A stretch of 64,000 nucleotides of DNA from positions 124,001 to 188,000 of the forward strand of contig NZ_FNOJ01000001.1 in NCBI RefSeq assembly GCF_900107035.1, in the 5' to 3' direction. A program made the translations under genes and the position numbers. This DNA is from Alicyclobacillus hesperidum. GTDB taxonomy: Bacteria; Bacillota; Bacilli; Alicyclobacillales; Alicyclobacillaceae. Positions 42,940 through 54,742 of this stretch are shown piece by piece (position 1 is the first letter of the stretch; each line of letters opens with the position of its first letter). The notes under the pieces are model-generated. The model was not told the DNA's origin, did not search any database, and was given only the letters and a program-made list of their open reading frames with translations.

Positions 42940-44073
42940 TTAGCGCTCTGCAATGGGAATATACTTGCGGTCGACCTTGCCAACGTACTCGGCACGCGGA
43001 CGAATCAAGCGATTGTTGCGGTACTGTTCCAGAACATGAGCGGTCCATCCGGAAATCCGGCTGCACGCGAAAATAGGCGTGTACAAGTGGGTTGGAATGC
43101 CCATCGCGTAATACGTGGACGCGGAATAAAAGTCGACGTTTGCGTTAAGCCCCTTCTTTTCCTTCACAAACTGCTCGATGATTTGGGACATCTCAAACCA
43201 CTTCGTCTCACCAGCCAGTTCACCAGCCTGTTTGCTCAATTGGCGCAAGTGAGTAGCACGTGGATCTTCTGTGCGATAGACGCGGTGGCCGAAGCCCATG
43301 ATTTTCTTTTTGTTGGCAAGAGCCTCTTCAATCCAGGACAACGCCTGATCCTTTTCCCCAATTTCCAGAAGCATCCGCATAACCTGTTCATTTGCCCCAC
43401 CGTGCAATGGGCCTTTAAGTGTGCCAATCGCCGATGTGATTGCCGAGTACATATCGGACAAGGTGCCTGCCGTGACACGAGCCGAGAACGTGGACGCGTT
43501 CAATTCGTGATCGGCATGCAAAATCAAAGCTGTATTGAACGCCTTTTCCTCAAATGCAGACGGACGTTCACCACGCAACTGATAGAAAAAGCTTGCTGCT
43601 GCGCTGAGTTCCGGAATGGGGGCAACTGGCTCAAGCCCCTGACGAATGCGCTCAAAAGAAGTGACAATGGTGGGGATTTTTGCGACCAGTCGAGCCGCTT
43701 TGCGAAGGTTGGCCTCTATACTCTCATCGCCGTCATCGGGATCGTACAAACCGAGATGGGAAACGGCTGTGCGAAGAACTGCCATCGCGTTCGCGTCTTT
43801 CGGGAGTCGTTTCAACATCTCCAAAACTGGCTCTGGCAAGCTGCGCTCGCTGGCCAATTTCTCAGTGAACGCTTTCAGTTCCGTCTTGGACGGGAGTTCA
43901 CCGTGCCAAAGCAGGTAGACGACTTCCTCAAAGGTGGCTCCACCATTGACGAGATCGTGAATATCATAGCCTTGAAATATCAAGCGCCCTTCTTTTCCAT
44001 CTAGAAAACAAATTTCTGATGTATTGGCTACTACATCTTCCAACCCGGCTTTAAAACCTGTATCCGCTGCCAT
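42940..44073 (-). CDS. citZ: Citrate synthase
   Basis: 377 residues, the short Gram-positive form. Condenses acetyl-CoA and oxaloacetate to citrate at the entry of the TCA cycle. Catalytic His in LKGPLHGGANEQVMRML, His in MGFGHRVYRTEDPRATHL and Asp in LNANVDFYSASTYY are present, and YDIHDLVNGGATFEEVVYLL marks the N-terminal domain. A 2-methylcitrate synthase cannot be excluded by motif alone. GAGGAGG lies before the ATG. Monocistronic here; icd and mdh, often next to citZ in Bacilli, are absent. Confidence 0.95.
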   Translation of the reverse strand: MAADTGFKAGLEDVVANTSEICFLDGKEGRLIFQGYDIHDLVNGGATFEEVVYLLWHGELPSKTELKAFTEKLASERSLPEPVLEMLKRLPKDANAMAVLRTAVSHLGLYDPDDGDESIEANLRKAARLVAKIPTIVTSFERIRQGLEPVAPIPELSAAASFFYQLRGERPSAFEEKAFNTALILHADHELNASTFSARVTAGTLSDMYSAITSAIGTLKGPLHGGANEQVMRMLLEIGEKDQALSWIEEALANKKKIMGFGHRVYRTEDPRATHLRQLSKQAGELAGETKWFEMSQIIEQFVKEKKGLNANVDFYSASTYYAMGIPTHLYTPIFACSRISGWTAHVLEQYRNNRLIRPRAEYVGKVDRKYIPIAER

Positions 44074-44221
44074 AAAAGCAGAACCTCCTCTTCCCTGTTG
44101 CCGAAGGCTCGCATGGGCGAGCCGTCGACAAAATGCCGCTTGCTGTACTCGGCCATTATACTACAATCACAGCCAGCCTCAAAAAGTGTAAACTCTGACC
44201 AGCAACGGCAGATTCCTTGGC

Positions 44222-44761
44222 TTAGACCAGCGCCATCACACCCGCGACGATGAGGAGTACCGCGCCAGACAATTTGTCTGGCGAAAGTGACACTCGCTTG
44301 CCAAGATGTCGTCCCACCTCAAGGCCTAAGAGTGTGAGACACAGACTGATCACCCCAAAAATCACAGCCGCAATACCAAGTGGTGCATTAAACATCCCGA
44401 TGCCAAAGCCAACCGTGAGGTTGTCCAATGAAAGCGCAATCGCCAGAAATAAAATTTTCATCCCTCGCGCTTTTGCCGCCCGCTCCGCCTCGTCATCGTC
44501 GTCCTCGCGCCGCAATAAGCTATAGACGCCCATGACGACCAAAACTGCGATACCGACCAATTTCGCCCGGCGGCCAATGTCGCCTGCCACCGACTCGCCA
44601 ATGACCATACCAATAACCGGCATAATCGCCTCAAACACCGCAAAAATCAACGCCGTCCGCCATTGTTGGGCCCGTGTCAACTGTGAAGTACCCAGCCCAA
44701 CTGAGGCAAGCGCGTTATTCGATCCCATCGCAAGCCCGAAAAGAATCAGTTGCCAAATCAG
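44222..44761 (-). CDS. mntP: Manganese efflux pump MntP family
   Basis: 179 residues, six helices in two repeats. Each repeat carries the family's acidic or amide metal site: FGLAMGSNNALASVG in the first and IALSLDNLTVGFGIG in the second; a cytoplasmic DDDDEAERAAKARG loop joins them. The first site has Asn-Asn where MntP often has Asp, so specificity may differ. No ATG, GTG or TTG stands in frame at a sensible place; CTG at 44761 overlaps the upstream stop (CTGA) with GGGGGA 9 nt before it, which I take as the start. Confidence 0.8.
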   Translation of the reverse strand: MIWQLILFGLAMGSNNALASVGLGTSQLTRAQQWRTALIFAVFEAIMPVIGMVIGESVAGDIGRRAKLVGIAVLVVMGVYSLLRREDDDDEAERAAKARGMKILFLAIALSLDNLTVGFGIGMFNAPLGIAAVIFGVISLCLTLLGLEVGRHLGKRVSLSPDKLSGAVLLIVAGVMALV

Positions 44762-46161
44762 CGTGATCCATCCCCCATCCTGGTTCGCCAGATCGATCCG
44801 GTAGCCACACGAAAAAAGCGCAACGCATCGCCTACAAAGGACTGTGTACCGACACAAAGAACGAGATCGTTTGCGGCCGCAGATGTCACGGCGTCTGCAA
44901 TCGCGCGTTCGACCTCGGGGACGGATTTCGCGGCGATGCCGTGATTGGCGGCAAGCTGAACGAGATCGCGACTGTATTGCAAATGTGGATTGCTCGCCGT
45001 CGTAAAGATGAACTCGTCGACAACCGACGCGAGCGTTCCCACAACACCTTCGGCATCTTTATCATCGGGCAAGGATAAGACTGCACACACCCGCCCTGTT
45101 TGCCCTGCCTGGCGACGTTCGACGAACCTGCGCACAAACGCCGCGTTCACCGCATGAATTGCGCCATCCACGACGACGGTCGGCGATTCCTGCACGACAT
45201 GCAAACGACCCGGGAGAATCAAATCACTGAGATCGACAGCAATGGGCATATGTGTACGTCGATCACCTTGATGGCTCGCTCGATGGGCGATGGCTTGGGC
45301 CGCCGCAACGAGGGAGAGACCGACATTGTCCGGGTAGGATAGCAAGCGCTCGTCAATTCGAGCCGAGTGCACATGGCCTTGATACGACGCCCGAATCAGA
45401 TATGTACCCGACGGTTCGTCAGGCATCACATCTACCTGAAACGTATCATTCATGTATGCAAAATCTCCAACGCGCCCAACGTACGGCCGCATCGCCGCCA
45501 TTGCGCGAGGCGCTTGCTGACTGCTCACCGCCCATGACACATCTTCTGTAAGAATGCCCATTTTCGCGATCACGACGTCTTCCCATGTAGGTCCCAGCCG
45601 ATCCAAATGTTCGGGAAAGATAGGCGTGATCACAACCCCTTGATGGACAATTTGATTGACATCGTCGTGGCGTGCACCGCGTCCAAGTTCGAACAGATTA
45701 AAATCCGTTTGTTGCTCCTTAAACCAAAGAGCTGCCATGGCGGCGACGATGCCAACAGGCCCTATGTATTGATCCGGCGGAACCGGAAGCCTATCGACCA
45801 CATGCCGTACCTTGTCCGCTATACGAACGAAGTCCGGCTCCGGAATCATCTCACCATTTACGCGGATTCGTTCCAAAAAGTCAACCAGGTGAGGGCTGGT
45901 AAAAAGCCCAACTCGATATCCTAAACGCTCCAGTATCGCAGCCGTAAGGATGGCATGTGATCCCTTTCCTTTACTTCCGGTCACCGCAATATTGTATCCG
46001 TATCGGTCCGGCCTGCCTAACGCATCCAAGATCCGGCCTGTCCACTCCGGATGCCGAACATCGCGATCCAAGCCGATGTGCCTTTCCTTCGGAAGACGAC
46101 CATACGACGCAAACACAAACCGAATTGCATTTGTCACCTGTGCTGCCCATGACGACGCCAA
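44758..46161 (-). CDS. folC: Folylpolyglutamate synthase/Mur-ligase family protein (FolC-like)
   Basis: 467 residues. ATP-binding loop VTGSKGKGSHAILTA (a variant of GTxGKGS), FTSPHLVDFLERIRVNGE, ELGRGARHDDVNQI and ITPIFPEHLDRLGPTWEDV follow FolC order; the C-terminal domain has PGRLHVVQESPTVVVDGAIH and FTTASNPHLQYSRD. It should add glutamate to folates, but several positions differ from standard FolC (EHLDRLG for DHxxxLG), so another Mur-type amide ligase is possible. TTG at 46161 has GAGAGGGG upstream and lies beyond the operon terminator; the frame is open further into leuD but that is not coding. Confidence 0.75.
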   Translation of the reverse strand: MASSWAAQVTNAIRFVFASYGRLPKERHIGLDRDVRHPEWTGRILDALGRPDRYGYNIAVTGSKGKGSHAILTAAILERLGYRVGLFTSPHLVDFLERIRVNGEMIPEPDFVRIADKVRHVVDRLPVPPDQYIGPVGIVAAMAALWFKEQQTDFNLFELGRGARHDDVNQIVHQGVVITPIFPEHLDRLGPTWEDVVIAKMGILTEDVSWAVSSQQAPRAMAAMRPYVGRVGDFAYMNDTFQVDVMPDEPSGTYLIRASYQGHVHSARIDERLLSYPDNVGLSLVAAAQAIAHRASHQGDRRTHMPIAVDLSDLILPGRLHVVQESPTVVVDGAIHAVNAAFVRRFVERRQAGQTGRVCAVLSLPDDKDAEGVVGTLASVVDEFIFTTASNPHLQYSRDLVQLAANHGIAAKSVPEVERAIADAVTSAAANDLVLCVGTQSFVGDALRFFRVATGSIWRTRMGDGSR

Positions 46162-46210
46162 GACGATGCCCCTCTCTCTTGTCGCTAGTGTACCACGGGG
46201 ATCTACACGC

Positions 46211-46244
46211 GAAAATACCACCCTCGTCTCGCGAAGGTGGTATT
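46211..46244 (-). terminator. Terminator of the ilv-leu operon
   Basis: AATACCACC (46214-46222) pairs with GGTGGTATT (46236-46244) around a short CG-rich loop, followed by TTTTC on the minus strand; it starts 27 bp after the leuD stop. Confidence 0.85.
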
Positions 46245-46270
46245 CCCTGTCGGCCATGCTCGCCGGTTTC

Positions 46271-46876
46271 TCAGTACACAAATTGATACGCCTTGCGGTT
46301 AGCTTCATACGCACGAATGTCGGCCTCATACTGCAGCGTCAGCCCGATGTCGTCCAAACCGTTCAACAACATGTAGCGCTTGTGTGCATCCACTTCGAAC
46401 GCAATTCTGTGCCCACAGTCCGTTTCGATGACCTGCGCTTCCAGATCAACTGTCGCCCGTTCCCACTGTCCATTTGCATGCGTCTCCGCCAATTCCTTGC
46501 GGACGTCAGTGGGAATGACAATCGGCAAAACCCCGTTTTTAAAGCAGTTGTTAAAAAAGATATCCGCAAACGACGGTGCGATCACGACACGAAATCCATA
46601 GTCGGCGAGGGCCCAAACGGCATGCTCACGTGATGAACCACAGCCAAAGTTCTCATCAGCTAACAGGATGGTGGCTCCTTGCGCGCGAGCCGTGTTCAAC
46701 TCGAAGTTCGCGTTCGGCGTTCCATCCGCTTGATAACGCCAGTCATAAAACAAAAATTCGCCAAAACCATCGCGTTCGATCCGCTTTAAAAACTGCTTAG
46801 GAATGATTTGATCTGTATCGACGTTCAGTCGATTCATACAAACCACTTTACCTTCGTGCTTTACCAAAGGCTCCAT
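46271..46876 (-). CDS. leuD: 3-isopropylmalate dehydratase small subunit
   Basis: 201 residues, normal length. It forms with LeuC the isomerase that converts 2-isopropylmalate to 3-isopropylmalate. Seen: [19 protein letters not shown] and [20 protein letters not shown], the swivelling-domain signatures. Its ATG shares one base with the leuC stop (TGATG) and AAGGGG stands 8 nt upstream. Last gene of the operon; a terminator follows. Confidence 0.97.
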   Translation of the reverse strand: MEPLVKHEGKVVCMNRLNVDTDQIIPKQFLKRIERDGFGEFLFYDWRYQADGTPNANFELNTARAQGATILLADENFGCGSSREHAVWALADYGFRVVIAPSFADIFFNNCFKNGVLPIVIPTDVRKELAETHANGQWERATVDLEAQVIETDCGHRIAFEVDAHKRYMLLNGLDDIGLTLQYEADIRAYEANRKAYQFVY

Positions 46877-48291
46877 CAGGCCGTAACCCCTTCCGATTGA
46901 AACGTGCGCACATCGACGAAATGACCAGCAATCGCAGCGGCGGCAGCCATGGCGGGACTGACCAAATGCGTTCTCGCTCCTCGGCCTTGTCGACCTTCAA
47001 AGTTACGGTTTGACGTGGATGCAGAACGCTCGCCAGCCGGGATGATGTCCGGATTCATGCCAAGGCACATGCTGCAGCCCGGTTCGCGCCACTCAAAACC
47101 TGCAGCTAGGAAAACCTCATGCAGTCCTTCTTCCTCCGCCTGCTGCTTGACTTGCTTGGACCCCGGTACGACCATCGCGTGCACGCCTTCAGCAACCTTG
47201 CGTCCTTTGACAATAGCAGCAGCGAGCCGCAAATCTTCGATCCGCGCGTTCGTACAAGAACCGATGAAAACATGCTGTATCGGTATCTCGGAAATTTTCG
47301 TACCAGGCTCCAACCCCATATATTCGAGAGCTTGTCGAATCGCTCGCGCTTCTGTCTCGGTCGCCGCATCAGCTGGATCCGGAACCACGCCATTCACACT
47401 ACCGCCCATACCAGGATTCGTGCCCCACGTCACTTGCGGCTCAAGCGATTCGACGTCGAACTCGATATCTACATCAAATTGGGCGTCCGCGTCCGACACC
47501 AGCGACTTCCATTCACTGACCGCAGCTTCCCAAGCCTCGCCATATGGGGCATGCTGCCGGCCTTTGACGTACGCAATGGTCGTTTCATCAGGTGCCATCA
47601 TGCCCGCACGTGCACCAAACTCAATCGACATATTGCAAATGGTCATCCGCTGCTCCATGGACAACTGAGAAATCAGCGTTCCAGCGTACTCAACGACATA
47701 ACCAGTCCCAAAATTGACGCCATATTTAGCGATGAGCCCAAGAATGACGTCCTTTGCGGTGATTCCCGGTTGAAGCGAACCGTTCAGGCGAATCCGCATC
47801 GTTTTCGGCTTATTTTGCCATAGACATTGCGTTGCAAGAACATGTTCCACCTCGCTCGTACCAATGCCGAAGGCCAATGCGCCAAACGCACCATGCGTCG
47901 ACGTATGACTATCCCCACAGACAATGGTCTTACCGGGCAAGGTCAATCCCAGCTCCGGGCCGATGACATGTACAATGCCCTGAAAGGGGCTGTCGAGGCC
48001 GGCAAGCGAAACGTTAAACTCACGGCAGTTCTCCATCAATGTCTCAATCTGCTTTTTTGCAATGGCATCGCGCACATCGGTTGGATTGACAGTCGGCACA
48101 TTGTGATCCATCGTAGCAAACGTCTGTGACGGCTGGCGCACAGAGCGCTTTGCAAAGCGCAAACCTGCGAACGCCTGTGGCGATGTCACTTCATGCACAA
48201 GATGCAGGTCTATATAAAGAAGCGCCTGCCCGTCAGGAAGTTGTTTGACCACGTGTGCGTCCCATACTTTTTCAAATAGCGTTTTGCCCAT
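46876..48291 (-). CDS. leuC: 3-isopropylmalate dehydratase large subunit
   Basis: 471 residues. The iron-sulfur Cys residues are in [15 protein letters not shown] and [32 protein letters not shown] and the [14 protein letters not shown] start are typical. GAAGGAGG overlaps the end of leuB and precedes the ATG at 48291, 2 bp after the leuB stop. An in-frame ATG 8 codons upstream lies inside leuB and is not needed. Confidence 0.98.
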   Translation of the reverse strand: MGKTLFEKVWDAHVVKQLPDGQALLYIDLHLVHEVTSPQAFAGLRFAKRSVRQPSQTFATMDHNVPTVNPTDVRDAIAKKQIETLMENCREFNVSLAGLDSPFQGIVHVIGPELGLTLPGKTIVCGDSHTSTHGAFGALAFGIGTSEVEHVLATQCLWQNKPKTMRIRLNGSLQPGITAKDVILGLIAKYGVNFGTGYVVEYAGTLISQLSMEQRMTICNMSIEFGARAGMMAPDETTIAYVKGRQHAPYGEAWEAAVSEWKSLVSDADAQFDVDIEFDVESLEPQVTWGTNPGMGGSVNGVVPDPADAATETEARAIRQALEYMGLEPGTKISEIPIQHVFIGSCTNARIEDLRLAAAIVKGRKVAEGVHAMVVPGSKQVKQQAEEEGLHEVFLAAGFEWREPGCSMCLGMNPDIIPAGERSASTSNRNFEGRQGRGARTHLVSPAMAAAAAIAGHFVDVRTFQSEGVTA

Positions 48292-48292
48292 C

Positions 48293-49372
48293 TTATGCCA
48301 ACCTCCTTCGAACATCGGCGCGCACCAATTCGCTCATTTCCTTAGTCCCGACAAACGCTTGGTTCGACCCTGCGAGATCGCGCGTGCGCACCCCTTGCTC
48401 AATGACAGCTAAGACCGCAGCTTCGATAGCATCGGCCGCCTGCGGATATCCTAGGGAGTGACGAAGCATCATCGCGACGGACAAAAATGTAGCCAATGGA
48501 TTCGCGATACCCTGCCCCGCAATATCTGGGGCCGAACCGTGTACAGGTTCGTACAGGCCCGGGCCTTCGCCGCCGATGCTGGCGGATGGCAGCATGCCAA
48601 TGGATCCTGTGAGAACCGCCGCCTCATCGCTGAGAATGTCACCAAACATGTTTTCCGTGACGATCACGTCAAAACTGTTCGGCCGTGTTACCAGTTGCAT
48701 CGCGGCATTATCGACAAGCACATGTTCGACTGCCACATCGGGATATTCGGCAGACAACTCGTTGACCACCTCGCGCCACATACGGCTGGACTCGAGGACG
48801 TTAGCCTTGTCTACGGAGGTCAACTTCCTTCTGCGACCTTGGGCCAAGCTAAACGCCTGGCGTACGACGCGCTCGATCTCGCCGCGGGTGTAGTACAACG
48901 TATCGACGACCGCTTGGCCTCCTTCGACACGGGCCTTTGGCTGTCCAAAATAAAGGCCTCCCGTCAGTTCGCGAACGATGATCATATCCACGCCTTCCAG
49001 CAACTCGGACTTCAAAGGAGACGCCAGCATTAAACCGGGCCATGTGCGAATGGGCCGGAGATTTGCGAACACGTTCAACCGTTTCCGAATGCCAAGCAAG
49101 CCTGCTTCAGGACGTACGTCGCCCGGCAAGCTATCCCACTTCGGGCCACCCACGGCGCCAAGTAATACGGCATCTGCACGTAAACACTTCGCAACCGTCT
49201 CCTCGGGCAAGGGCGTGCCGGTTTCTTCGTAAGCGCCGCCGCCGATGAGCCCTTCGTCAAGTTCCCACTGTAACCCTAACGCAGCGGCAACATCGACAAG
49301 CAATTGCCTCGCCTCGGCTGTCACTTCTCGGCCGATGCCGTCGCCAGGTAAAATGACAATTCGTTTCGTCAT
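48293..49372 (-). CDS. leuB: 3-isopropylmalate dehydrogenase
   Basis: 359 residues. NAD-dependent oxidative decarboxylation of 3-isopropylmalate. Seen: [16 protein letters not shown], the REL-type substrate loop [13 protein letters not shown], Mg2+-binding region [14 protein letters not shown], and [19 protein letters not shown] lies 11 nt before the ATG at 49372. Separated from ilvC by 116 bp, where leuA would be expected; no gene or remnant is seen in that gap. Confidence 0.97.
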   Translation of the reverse strand: MTKRIVILPGDGIGREVTAEARQLLVDVAAALGLQWELDEGLIGGGAYEETGTPLPEETVAKCLRADAVLLGAVGGPKWDSLPGDVRPEAGLLGIRKRLNVFANLRPIRTWPGLMLASPLKSELLEGVDMIIVRELTGGLYFGQPKARVEGGQAVVDTLYYTRGEIERVVRQAFSLAQGRRRKLTSVDKANVLESSRMWREVVNELSAEYPDVAVEHVLVDNAAMQLVTRPNSFDVIVTENMFGDILSDEAAVLTGSIGMLPSASIGGEGPGLYEPVHGSAPDIAGQGIANPLATFLSVAMMLRHSLGYPQAADAIEAAVLAVIEQGVRTRDLAGSNQAFVGTKEMSELVRADVRRRLA

Positions 49373-49488
49373 ACTAAACACAGTCCTTATTTCCAAGATG
49401 AGATGACGTAAGAGTCAGACTCGAATTTCGCTCTACGAATTTCAAAGTGGAAATCAGGGAAGCCCGCCAACAGCCCCCCTGAGAATCC

Positions 49489-50535
<1,047 letters not shown>

Positions 50536-50578
50536 TCATTTTGGCTTTTGAATGGCCCTTCAGTGGGTGAAACAGCGT

Positions 50579-50605
50579 GCCGACAGGCTCCCACAGCCCG
50601 TCGGC
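50579..50605 (-). other. Intergenic stem-loop between ilvN and ilvC
   Basis: GCCGACAGGC (50579-50588) can pair with GCCCGTCGGC (50596-50605), nine or more base pairs. No T run follows, so it may be a processing or stability element rather than a terminator. Confidence 0.45.
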
Positions 50606-50612
50606 CGCTTTG

Positions 50613-51143
50613 TTAAATGGGAAGTACCTGGCTTTCATTAAGCCGTCTCAGTTCGCTCACAGCGCTAGCTTCCCGAGGCAACGCCGTCAATCCCGTTCGC
50701 GCCAGTTCGCGAATGCCATACGGGCGCAACAAACTGATCAATGCCTCAATTTTCTCCGCGTCGCCTGTGACTTGGACGGTTACCGTGTCCCGGCCAACGT
50801 CGACGATGCTCGCCCGAAACGGATCGATAAGCGACGTGATGGTAGCTCTTTGCGCAATCGGACTATTAACCTGTATCAACGCCAACTCCCTCGACACCAT
50901 CGGCGCCTCGGTCAAATCGGTTACTTTCAAAACATCAATCTGCTTATGCAACTGCTTCATGACCTGCTCAAGCGCCGCTTCGTCCATCTCGCTCATCACC
51001 AAGGTCATGCGGGAGACGTCAGGACTCTCCGTGATGCAGACCGTGAGGCTCTGAATGTTGAATCCTTTGCGCATGAACAAGGCTGTGATGCGATTCAATA
51101 CGCCCGGTTTGTTATGCACGAGTACAGATAGCACCGGTGTCAT
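50613..51143 (-). CDS. ilvN: Acetolactate synthase small (regulatory) subunit
   Basis: 176 residues: N-terminal ACT domain ([29 protein letters not shown]) and a C-terminal ferredoxin-like domain with [18 protein letters not shown]. It binds valine for feedback control of IlvB. The ATG at 51143 shares ATGA with the ilvB stop, with GTGGGGGTG before it. Confidence 0.96.
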   Translation of the reverse strand: MTPVLSVLVHNKPGVLNRITALFMRKGFNIQSLTVCITESPDVSRMTLVMSEMDEAALEQVMKQLHKQIDVLKVTDLTEAPMVSRELALIQVNSPIAQRATITSLIDPFRASIVDVGRDTVTVQVTGDAEKIEALISLLRPYGIRELARTGLTALPREASAVSELRRLNESQVLPI

Positions 51144-52891
51144 GGCTTCACCCCCACCATTTGATGAATCCCGGTTCCAGGTGCTACCATCGGGAACACG
51201 TTCTCTCGCGGCTCGACGACACATTCGAGAAACCCAGGTCCAGGAGCCGCTAAAAACGCTGTTAGAACATCAGTTAAAGCATCGTCTTCCTGCACGCGCG
51301 TGGCAGGGATGCGATACGCCTCGGCCAACTTGATAAAATCAGGTTGCCATTCGAGCAGCGACGCCGAGTATCGTTCGCCATGGAACAACTCCTGCCATTG
51401 GCGTACCATACCAAGTGCACCATTGTTGACTATGACAACTTTAATTGGAAGTTCCATTTCGCCGATGACAGCCAATTCCTGCTGAGTCATCTGGAAGCCC
51501 GCATCGCCCAGAATAGCGACGACTTGTTGCTCTGGCTTGCCAAAATACGCACCAATCGCGGCGGGTAAACCAAACCCCATCGTGCCCAGGCCTCCAGACG
51601 TCACCCAGCGATCCGGTACTTCAAACGGGAAAAACTGCGCTGTCCACATCTGGTGTTGGCCTACATCTGTGATCACAACCGCGTTACCTGCGGTTAGCCG
51701 CGCAATTTCGGCAATCAGGCGTTGGGGTTTAATACCGGTGCCTTCCTGCACATACCAGTAGGGAAACTGTTCCTTGGTCGCGAGCAATTCGTTCATCCAC
51801 GCATCCGCATGGGGCGACTCCACATCTGCAGCCAACATCATGAGCAACGCTTCTCGCACATCTCCGACGACAGGAATCTGCGTGCTGACGTTCTTGCCGA
51901 TTTCCGCCGGATCGATATCCACGTGCGCGACCGTAGCGTGGGGAGCAAAAAACTCGAGCTTGCCTGTCAAGCGGTCGTCAAAGCGAGCCCCCAAATTGAT
52001 TAAAAAATCTGTTTCATGTAACGCCTTGTTGGCCGCCGCACTGCCGTGCATGCCGCCCATTCCAAGAAAGAGTGGGTGGCTGGCCGGGAATCCGCCCAAA
52101 CCCAGCAAAGTATGGACAACAGGAAGTCGGTGCCGCTCGGCGAAAGCCACAAGTTCTGCACTCGCGCCCGCGTGCAAAATTCCTGCGCCGGCAAGGATCA
52201 CAGGCTTCTTGGCACGTGACAACCCAGACATCAACTTGCGAATTTGAAGCTGATGCGGGACGACCGTCGGCTGATAACCCGGTAGTTGCGGCGGATCGTC
52301 GTATGAGAACAATGCAGTCTCCCCAGCTACATCCTTCGGAATATCGATTAAAACCGGCCCTTTTCGTCCTGAGTTCGCAATGTGAAACGCCTCTTTGAAG
52401 ACTTTTGGGATTTCCGATGCATGCCGAATTTGATAGTTGTGTTTAGTAATGGGTGTGCTGATGCCGATGATGGATGTCTCCTGAAAAGCATCTGTACCAA
52501 TCACCGTCTTAGCCACTTGTCCCGTGATCGCCACGATGGGGATACTGTCCATCATCGCGTCAGCCAGACCTGTGACGAGATTGGTTGCCCCAGGCCCTGA
52601 GGTCGCGATCACGACGCCCGGCCGACCAGTTACGCGTGCGTATCCTTCCGCTGCATGAATGGCACCCTGCTCGTGCCGCGTTAGCACGTGGCGAATGCCA
52701 CACTCGTACAACGCGTCGTAAAGAGGCAGAACGGCGCCACCCGGGTAGCCAAAAATGACGTCCACGCGCTCTCGTCGCAAGGCCTCTACGACCATGTCAG
52801 CCCCCTTCAACAACATCGCGCCATCCGTCCTGTGATTCGCCTCTCCCGTCGGACGCTTCATTTCATCCGCAGGCTTTGACATACCTGGCAT
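51140..52891 (-). CDS. ilvB: Acetolactate synthase large subunit
   Basis: 583 residues. Thiamine-diphosphate enzyme that joins two pyruvates or pyruvate and 2-ketobutyrate. Seen: [16 protein letters not shown] with the nearby catalytic Glu in [19 protein letters not shown]-domain stretches, and the TPP motif [17 protein letters not shown] through [17 protein letters not shown] precedes the ATG; ilvN follows with a 4-bp overlap. Confidence 0.98.
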   Translation of the reverse strand: MPGMSKPADEMKRPTGEANHRTDGAMLLKGADMVVEALRRERVDVIFGYPGGAVLPLYDALYECGIRHVLTRHEQGAIHAAEGYARVTGRPGVVIATSGPGATNLVTGLADAMMDSIPIVAITGQVAKTVIGTDAFQETSIIGISTPITKHNYQIRHASEIPKVFKEAFHIANSGRKGPVLIDIPKDVAGETALFSYDDPPQLPGYQPTVVPHQLQIRKLMSGLSRAKKPVILAGAGILHAGASAELVAFAERHRLPVVHTLLGLGGFPASHPLFLGMGGMHGSAAANKALHETDFLINLGARFDDRLTGKLEFFAPHATVAHVDIDPAEIGKNVSTQIPVVGDVREALLMMLAADVESPHADAWMNELLATKEQFPYWYVQEGTGIKPQRLIAEIARLTAGNAVVITDVGQHQMWTAQFFPFEVPDRWVTSGGLGTMGFGLPAAIGAYFGKPEQQVVAILGDAGFQMTQQELAVIGEMELPIKVVIVNNGALGMVRQWQELFHGERYSASLLEWQPDFIKLAEAYRIPATRVQEDDALTDVLTAFLAAPGPGFLECVVEPRENVFPMVAPGTGIHQMVGVKP

Positions 52892-52939
52892 CGTTTTGCC
52901 TCCTCTCTTTGTATCGAAAAATAATAGTTGTCATCCTCT

Positions 52940-54607
52940 TTAGACTTTCAACACTGCACCGGTGTTGGCGGAAGTGACAAGATGAGCATATCTTGCAAGA
53001 TAGCCTGTCAGCCTTTCCTTCTCCGGTGGCTGATACGACTCCCTGCGCCGCTCCAACTCTTCATTCGAGACATTGAGCTGAATGGAGCGGTTGGCCAGAT
53101 CGATGACAATCTCGTCGCCATCCTCGACCAAAGCAATGGGTCCTCCAACCCCTGCCTCTGGCGAAATGTGGCCGACGCAAATCCCCCGTGTCGCGCCGGA
53201 AAACCGCCCGTCTGTAATGAGCGCCACGTCGCGGCCCAATCCACGTCCGACAATAGACGACGTAGGTGCGAGCATCTCAGGCATGCCAGGTCCGCCTTTT
53301 GGTCCTTCGTAGCGAATGACCACCACGTGCCCGGGTTGCACGCGGCCCTCATTGATGCCAGCCAAGGCTTCATCTTGCGAATTGAAGACAATAGCCTTGC
53401 CGACAAAACGAGTGATGTCTGGATCGACCGCACCTACTTTCAGGACCGCCCCGTCCGGTGCTAAATTTCCGTAGAAAATGGAGAGTCCGCCCTCTTTGCT
53501 GTACGGGTCACTCGCCGGGTGAATGACCTTCTCGTCGATAATGTGTGCATTCTGTACCGATTCGTACAGCGTCTTCCCGGAAATGGTCAGACGATCTCGA
53601 TGCACCGCATCGGTGTGTTCACACAGTTCGCGGATAATCGCCGAGACACCGCCAGCTCGATGCACGTCCTGCATACTGTACTCCGAGGCTGGACTAATTT
53701 TCGCAAGGTATGGCACGCGCTTGGCAATTTCATTGATGTCGGCAAGGGAATAATCGATCCCAGCCTCGTGTGCAATCGCCATCAGGTGAAGCACTGTATT
53801 CGTGGATCCGCCCATCGCCATGTCAAGCGCGAACGCGTCGTCGATGGCTTCACGGGTGATGATGTCGCGCGGACGGATATCTTCCTGAACCATGCGAATG
53901 AGATGTTTTGCGGCTTCGTAGATCAATTCATGCCGCTCTTTCGATGTGGCAACAAGCGTCCCATTGCCGGGAAGTGCTATGCCGAGCATCTCCATAATGC
54001 AGTTCATCGAATTCGCGGTGAACATTCCAGAACACGATCCGCAGGTCGGACACGCATTTTGCTCGAGATCCAGCAGTTCGCTCTCGGAAATTGCGCCGCT
54101 TTGATAGCGCCCGACTCCTTCAAACACGGAACTTAACGACAATGTTTGACCTGTTCGCGACTTGCCAGCTTCCATCGGCCCGCCTGAGACGAAGACGGCT
54201 GGAACGTTCGTGCGCACGGCGGCCATCAGCATACCAGGCGTAATTTTGTCGCAGTTCGGAATATAAAAGACACCGTCAAACCAATGTGCATTAATCATCG
54301 TCTCTGCCGAGTCGGCAATCAGTTCGCGGCTTGCAAGGGAGTACCGCATACCAATGTGTCCCATGGCAATCCCATCGTCGACACCAATGGTATTGAATTC
54401 AAATGGAATTCCGCCTGCCTGGCGAATTGCGTCTTTGACCACTTCGGCGAATTCTTTCAGGTGGACGTGACCCGGGACGATATCGACATAGGAGTTACAG
54501 ACGCCAATAAACGGTTTGGGTAGATCCGTCGGACGAACTCCAGTTGCATACAGCAAACTGCGGTGAGGCGCCCTATCGACGCCCTTTTTGATCATGTCGC
54601 TTCGCAT
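52940..54607 (-). CDS. ilvD: Dihydroxy-acid dehydratase
   Basis: 555 residues. Iron-sulfur enzyme forming 2-keto acids of the valine and isoleucine routes. Cluster Cys residues are in [32 protein letters not shown] shortened here to its core CGSCSGM, and the conserved [19 protein letters not shown] near the end. GGGAG precedes the ATG. It leads the ilvD-leuD run after an intergenic terminator; TATAAT (about 54650) just upstream suggests its own promoter. Confidence 0.97.
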   Translation of the reverse strand: MRSDMIKKGVDRAPHRSLLYATGVRPTDLPKPFIGVCNSYVDIVPGHVHLKEFAEVVKDAIRQAGGIPFEFNTIGVDDGIAMGHIGMRYSLASRELIADSAETMINAHWFDGVFYIPNCDKITPGMLMAAVRTNVPAVFVSGGPMEAGKSRTGQTLSLSSVFEGVGRYQSGAISESELLDLEQNACPTCGSCSGMFTANSMNCIMEMLGIALPGNGTLVATSKERHELIYEAAKHLIRMVQEDIRPRDIITREAIDDAFALDMAMGGSTNTVLHLMAIAHEAGIDYSLADINEIAKRVPYLAKISPASEYSMQDVHRAGGVSAIIRELCEHTDAVHRDRLTISGKTLYESVQNAHIIDEKVIHPASDPYSKEGGLSIFYGNLAPDGAVLKVGAVDPDITRFVGKAIVFNSQDEALAGINEGRVQPGHVVVIRYEGPKGGPGMPEMLAPTSSIVGRGLGRDVALITDGRFSGATRGICVGHISPEAGVGGPIALVEDGDEIVIDLANRSIQLNVSNEELERRRESYQPPEKERLTGYLARYAHLVTSANTGAVLKV

Positions 54608-54674
54608 GATTTTGCCACTCCCTGCAATTCTATATCTAGCGAAATTTCATTATATACAAACTATTTTATTTGGA

Positions 54675-54709
54675 AAATATCGCACCGCCGCAACGAGGAG
54701 CGGTGCGAT
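54675..54709 (-). terminator. Terminator between ilvE and ilvD
   Basis: ATCGCACCGC (54679 onward) pairs with GCGGTGCGAT (54700-54709); minus strand continues ATATTTTCC. Partial read-through from ilvE into ilvD is possible. Confidence 0.7.
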
Positions 54710-54742
54710 ACCTCTTTGTCTCAAACCAAACAAAGCCTGTGT

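Noticed and set aside
43036-44004. Long open frame (about 320 codons) on the plus strand inside the citrate synthase region
   Set aside because: It is the mirror frame of citZ, has no ribosome site and no recognisable domain.
46162-46329. Upstream extension of the folC frame into leuD
   Set aside because: It runs through the ilv-leu terminator hairpin and the end of leuD; a TTG with GAGAGGGG fits better.
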